A stretch of 64,000 bases of DNA, from the NCBI GenBank assembly GCA_945871905.1, contig CAMBXL010000011.1, forward strand, positions 1 to 64,000. The letters run 5' to 3'. Under the pieces are notes generated by a model that made no database searches, had not been told where the DNA came from, and saw only the letters and a program-made list of their open reading frames with translations. Of the stretch, positions 59,991 through 64,000 are shown piece after piece (position 1 is the stretch's first letter; every line of letters starts with the position of its first letter). The DNA comes from Chitinophaga pinensis. Its GTDB lineage: Bacteria; Bacteroidota; Bacteroidia; NS11-12g; UBA955. The position numbers and the translations under genes are program-made.

Positions 59991-60187
59991 TAATTAGTTA
60001 TGTATCACCATCTTGTAAAACTTTATTAAACCACAAAAAAACCTAATGGCAAACATCAATCTTTTCAAATTTAAAAAGCAATCAAATAAAAAAATCAAAA
60101 ACTTAAGCCTTTACTCATGCATTTTTCATTTCTCTTCAATGGATTAAGTCTTGCATTATTTTTAAATTTGTATACTTTTGTAATTCA

Positions 60188-60580
60188 ATGAAAAACCTTT
60201 TTAAAATTGGCAACACCAAAATTTTCACTAAAACTGTAACTCAAAGTGATATTGCTCAATTTGATGAAGGTACTGTTCACGAAGTGTATGGCACTTTTGC
60301 CTTGGGCAGAGATGCCGAATGGAGCAGTCGCTTGTTTGTCCTGGAAATGAAAGAGGAGGATGAAGAAGGTATAGGCACATTTTTGAATATCAAACACCAC
60401 TCTCCTGCATTGCTTCATCAAACAGTAACTTTTACTGCCACCATTACCGTATTGGAGAAAAATAAGTTGGATTGTTACGTTGTTGCCAAAGTGGGAGACA
60501 GGCTGATAGCAGAATGTGAAACTGGACAAAAAATAATCAAAAAAGAAAAGTTAAATTTGCTGTTCGAAAGTTTAAAATAA
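60188..60580 (+). CDS. Hotdog-fold thioesterase-like protein (FlK-like)
   Basis: SPALLHQTVTFTATITVLEKNKLDCYVVAKVGDRLIAECETGQKII. Confidence 0.75.
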   Translation: MKNLFKIGNTKIFTKTVTQSDIAQFDEGTVHEVYGTFALGRDAEWSSRLFVLEMKEEDEEGIGTFLNIKHHSPALLHQTVTFTATITVLEKNKLDCYVVAKVGDRLIAECETGQKIIKKEKLNLLFESLK

Positions 60581-60581
60581 T

Positions 60582-61031
60582 TTGGCACTGAAACCACTAC
60601 ATATCACCAACAAAAAAGCCAATTACGAATATTTTGTAGATTTAAAATTCACTGCTGGAATCGTATTAAAAGGTACTGAAGTAAAAAGCGTAAGAGAACA
60701 CAATGTCAATATCAATGACGCATATTGTTTATTAGAGGATGGCGAACTGTGGATTAAAAACATGCACATTAGCGAGTTTAAGCAAGGCAGTTACAACAAT
60801 CACCTTCCTTTGGCTAACAGAAAACTACTCCTAAACAAACAAGAACTTCGCAAAATAACTTCGCGCGTCAAAGAAAAAGGGGTCACTATTTTCCCGTTAA
60901 AACTATTTGTCAATGACAGAGGATTTATTAAGCTTGACATCGGGGTCGGCAAAGGCAAAAAATCATTTGACAAACGAGAAGACATCAAGCAAAAGGATAT
61001 TCAAAGGGAACTTTCTAAAATAAAATTCTGA
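60582..61031 (+). CDS. smpB: SsrA-binding protein
   Basis: NKKANYEYFVDLKFTAGIVLKGTEVKSVREHNVNINDAYCLLEDGELWIKNMHI; apparent TTG start. Confidence 0.95.
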   Translation: MALKPLHITNKKANYEYFVDLKFTAGIVLKGTEVKSVREHNVNINDAYCLLEDGELWIKNMHISEFKQGSYNNHLPLANRKLLLNKQELRKITSRVKEKGVTIFPLKLFVNDRGFIKLDIGVGKGKKSFDKREDIKQKDIQRELSKIKF

Positions 61032-61627
61032 TGATTAAAACAGCCCTATTGTGTTTATTGTGTTTTTCAATGACTCTTACAAAAGCTCAGTTTTTTGGAA
61101 GAAACAATATTGGCATTCATCAAGGGGTCATTTTATTCAATCCCTCTGCATTGAACAACCCAAACAATGCTAATAATAAAAAAAGTTGGGTAAATGAAAT
61201 TGATAAAAATTTCACCTTAGGCACTAAAACCACTTTCAATACAGGAATTGGTTTTGGCAATTATCAAAACCCTGACAATAGATTTGAATCATACCAAAGT
61301 ACTAATTTTTTAAGACTTAAAATAGCAGTGATAATTCATCTTCCTCAAACTATTACTCATTACAAAACAAAACCCAACTTATTTAATCCTTATTTTAAAG
61401 TGGGTTATAATTTCGACATACTCAACAATTACTTTTTGGCGGTTGGTAACAATAGAGTCAACACCAATTTAAGATTAGGTTTCGGAAATGCTATTAGAAT
61501 CAATCACTATGTGGGGCTCAACTATGAATTTTCTTACAACCAAAGAGTTAATCCCGATTACAGAACATTTTTCCAACACACCTTGGGTTTGGTTTTTAAT
61601 CTAGAAGAACCTTTTCAAAGGTTGTAG
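61031..61627 (+). CDS. Hypothetical outer-membrane protein
   Basis: Signal peptide (SMTLTKAQFF), beta-rich with aromatic strands. Confidence 0.6.
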   Translation: MIKTALLCLLCFSMTLTKAQFFGRNNIGIHQGVILFNPSALNNPNNANNKKSWVNEIDKNFTLGTKTTFNTGIGFGNYQNPDNRFESYQSTNFLRLKIAVIIHLPQTITHYKTKPNLFNPYFKVGYNFDILNNYFLAVGNNRVNTNLRLGFGNAIRINHYVGLNYEFSYNQRVNPDYRTFFQHTLGLVFNLEEPFQRL

Positions 61628-61638
61628 AATCACAACGC

Positions 61639-61812
61639 TTACCAACGGGCGCGTCGTCTTTCTTTTTTAGAAAACAAACCAACATTTTTCGATTTTCTCG
61701 AACTCTTGTCTTCAATAACATTATTGGTAGCGTCACATGTTTTTGCCTTACAAGACTGTAATGCCGTTGACATAAAGGCGATGAATATAAAAATAAAAAA
61801 CTGTTTAAACAT
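61639..61812 (-). CDS. Small lipoprotein, 57 aa, not in the ORF track
   Basis: Minus-strand translation MFKQFFIFIFIAFMSTALQSCKAKTCDATNNVIEDKSSRKSKNVGLFSKKERRRARW-stop; lipobox-like LQSC and basic tail. Confidence 0.65.
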   Translation of the reverse strand: MFKQFFIFIFIAFMSTALQSCKAKTCDATNNVIEDKSSRKSKNVGLFSKKERRRARW

Positions 61813-61813
61813 A

Positions 61814-63244
61814 TTACTTAACGTATTGAAATTTTATTGATTGCTGGTAATTATCGGCACTAAACACTATTATATAAAATCCTGATTTGAAATCGCTTAT
61901 ATCCATAATAGTTTGATTGACAACCGTTTTTAAGATTTTCCCTGATATTTCTTTAAGTTGAACAGTCCAATGACTTACATTGGCATCAACTTGAATATTA
62001 ACTGTACCTGAACTAGGATTGGGGAAGATAGAAACGAGGGTTTGTTTATTTACCGTTTGAATATCACTTGGCAAGCAGCTTGCTGAGGAAGTATCAATTT
62101 GTTTGCTAAAAAAGTTTGCCATGTTTTTAGAACGTAATTTTACTTGATCTATTGCATGTCCTGTAAGTGCAGGATTGGAAACTTGCATTGCACAATTGAC
62201 TGTATTTAAAGTTGAGTCAAACAAATAGTCTGGCAATTGAGGTACAGTAGTCTTCAATTTTTTAATCAAATTAAACAGTCCACTTGAACCATAGACATAA
62301 GGACGATTGACAATTGATTGGCAATTGGCAGGAAAACCTTGGGCACAAATATTATAGTCGTGAAAAATCCTTTGTTGCTTGTAGGGAACAATTAAATCAT
62401 TGGGTTGATGATAGGCATAAATAGCAGGTGATTTGGCATAAGAATAGCGGCTAAAATTATCAAACATAAGAGCGCCATAAATACTTCCCACTCCTTTGAT
62501 TGTATAATTTAAATTGGTTGGATTCAAATCTCCATGGATTGAACCTAAGTCGGGTCTAGTTAGATTTAATGCCGACAATGAAGTGGTATGACCTGTACTT
62601 ACCAAACAAGTCGACTCATAGATTGCATTGGGTCTTGCTACTGTATTTATAGCATAGCAGCTTGGGTGTTTTTCTAATGTATCGTCAATAAAAGCCGTAG
62701 CTAAAGCAATGAAACCGCCTGCACTTTCTCCAACTACAAAGATGTTTTTAGGGTCAATCTTCAAGGAATCTTTTTGATTAAGCAAAAAACGAATAGCACC
62801 CTTTGCATCTTGCATTCCTCTGTAAACAGCTCTGTACCACTCTGCAGTATCTGTCATATTCAAACAATTCCAATTTGGGATATTACAATTAATAGCTGAA
62901 GCTGTTTGAAACATTCCCAAACGGTAATTAATAGAAGCCGTTACATAACCTCGTTGCGCGAATTCTTTAATTATCAGTGGCGGTGCCCCAGTAGATTTGT
63001 TTCCTCCCATAAAAGCACCTCCATGAATAGCAATAAGCAAAGGTCGTCCACAAACGGGTGGAGTGTCATTAGTCGGAATGGATACATCCATCCTTAACAA
63101 TCGGTTTTGTCCACCAAAATCGATGGCAGACCCATAAACAACATTAGAAATCTGAATTGTTTGATAGGCAGTATCTACCCACTTTTGAGCTTTTAATTGC
63201 AACCCAACAATAAGCAATAAGGCACAAACAATTTTTGATTTCAT
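61814..63244 (-). CDS. Secreted alpha/beta hydrolase (carboxylesterase-like) with T9SS C-terminal sorting domain
   Basis: IAIHGGAFMGGNKS, VVGESAGGFIALATAF; C-terminal VSIFPNPSSGTVNIQVD...DISDFKSGFYIIVF. Confidence 0.9.
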   Translation of the reverse strand: MKSKIVCALLLIVGLQLKAQKWVDTAYQTIQISNVVYGSAIDFGGQNRLLRMDVSIPTNDTPPVCGRPLLIAIHGGAFMGGNKSTGAPPLIIKEFAQRGYVTASINYRLGMFQTASAINCNIPNWNCLNMTDTAEWYRAVYRGMQDAKGAIRFLLNQKDSLKIDPKNIFVVGESAGGFIALATAFIDDTLEKHPSCYAINTVARPNAIYESTCLVSTGHTTSLSALNLTRPDLGSIHGDLNPTNLNYTIKGVGSIYGALMFDNFSRYSYAKSPAIYAYHQPNDLIVPYKQQRIFHDYNICAQGFPANCQSIVNRPYVYGSSGLFNLIKKLKTTVPQLPDYLFDSTLNTVNCAMQVSNPALTGHAIDQVKLRSKNMANFFSKQIDTSSASCLPSDIQTVNKQTLVSIFPNPSSGTVNIQVDANVSHWTVQLKEISGKILKTVVNQTIMDISDFKSGFYIIVFSADNYQQSIKFQYVK

Positions 63245-63249
63245 AAATA

Positions 63250-64000
63250 TTAAAATGATTTTGCTATATCAATAAAGTCTCTCGATGAGAGCGCTGCTCC
63301 ACCAATCAAGGCACCATCAATATCCGACATTCCAAATAATCCTTTGGCATTGTCAGGCTTAACACTTCCGCCATATAAGATTGATACCCCTTCGGCAACT
63401 TCATTATTAAACAGAGTAGATACTACATTTCTGATGTGTTGATGCATTTCATTGGCTTGTTCTGCAGAAGCAGTTACGCCTGTCCCTATAGCCCACACCG
63501 GCTCATAAGCCAATACGACTGATTTCATTTCACTTGAACTCAATCCTTTTAAAGCTTCTAATTGATTTTCTATAACAGTAAAATGTTTTGTATCATTTCT
63601 TTCTTCTAAAGTTTCACCAATACAATACACCACTTGCAATCCTTTTGCCAACGCAACATTGATTTTCGAAGCACATGAATCATTTGTTTCGTTGTAATAC
63701 TGACGTCTTTCACTGTGACCAATTAACACATAATTCATACCTATAGAACTCAACATTGCTGCTGATATTTCTCCGGTATAGGCACCTTGTTCATGCTGAT
63801 TCATATTTTGCGCACCTATTTGAATAGGCGAACCTTCTAATTGTTTTTTGAGAGTAACTAAATGAATAAAAGGCGGAAATATAATAATTTCAGCATTATT
63901 CATAAGTTCTGTTTCTGCCATGGTTCTAATTTCATGAGCTAAACCTTGACCTTCCAATAAGGTCTTGTGCATTTTCCAATTGCCTGCGGCTATTTTTCTT
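63250..64000 (-). CDS. tpiA: Triosephosphate isomerase, 5' end beyond window
   Basis: IGHSERRQYYNE, VLAYEPVWAIGTG, ILYGGSVKPDNAKG; the reverse complement of the last bases reads RKIAAGNWKMHK in frame, so the true start is past 64000. Confidence 0.96.
   Translation of the reverse strand, partial: RKIAAGNWKMHKTLLEGQGLAHEIRTMAETELMNNAEIIIFPPFIHLVTLKKQLEGSPIQIGAQNMNQHEQGAYTGEISAAMLSSIGMNYVLIGHSERRQYYNETNDSCASKINVALAKGLQVVYCIGETLEERNDTKHFTVIENQLEALKGLSSSEMKSVVLAYEPVWAIGTGVTASAEQANEMHQHIRNVVSTLFNNEVAEGVSILYGGSVKPDNAKGLFGMSDIDGALIGGAALSSRDFIDIAKSF

Overview
The window is a chromosomal segment of a low-GC Bacteroidota (Chitinophagales/Flavobacteriia-like; the taxon is inferred from protein content and TAnnTTTG-type promoters). 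It is mostly housekeeping genes: gpmI, pgk, sucA, polA, aroF, dusB, cdsA, rimP-nusA, murQ, ahcY, a pyruvate dehydrogenase E2 gene, tyrS, smpB, tpiA and one tRNA-Asp(GTC). Accessory content includes a compact surface-polysaccharide block (about 15.1-21.7 kb), type IX secretion/gliding-associated proteins (a CHU_C adhesin, a PorE-like OmpA/PD40 protein, a Por-tailed hydrolase), a DUF5723 barrel with a long repeat-built coiled coil, and several lipoproteins. I saw no rRNA, CRISPR array, transposase, prophage or recognisable defence system. The observations most worth following up are: (1) two tandem C-terminal domains in the PorE-like protein that look like retropepsin (clan AA) folds with the catalytic DTG motif lost; (2) a nested, multi-hairpin intergenic element at about 457-620; (3) a modular family of hairpin repeats whose modules are reshuffled between 24.6 kb and 59.9 kb; (4) a hairpin in the rimP-nusA leader suggesting attenuation; (5) several genes whose start codon lies only 4-8 nt after the -7 promoter element (likely leaderless or near-leaderless mRNAs); and (6) unlisted small genes or remnants (a 57-aa lipoprotein and a truncated outer-membrane porin tail next to pit). 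All domain calls come from reading the sequence; no database search was run.
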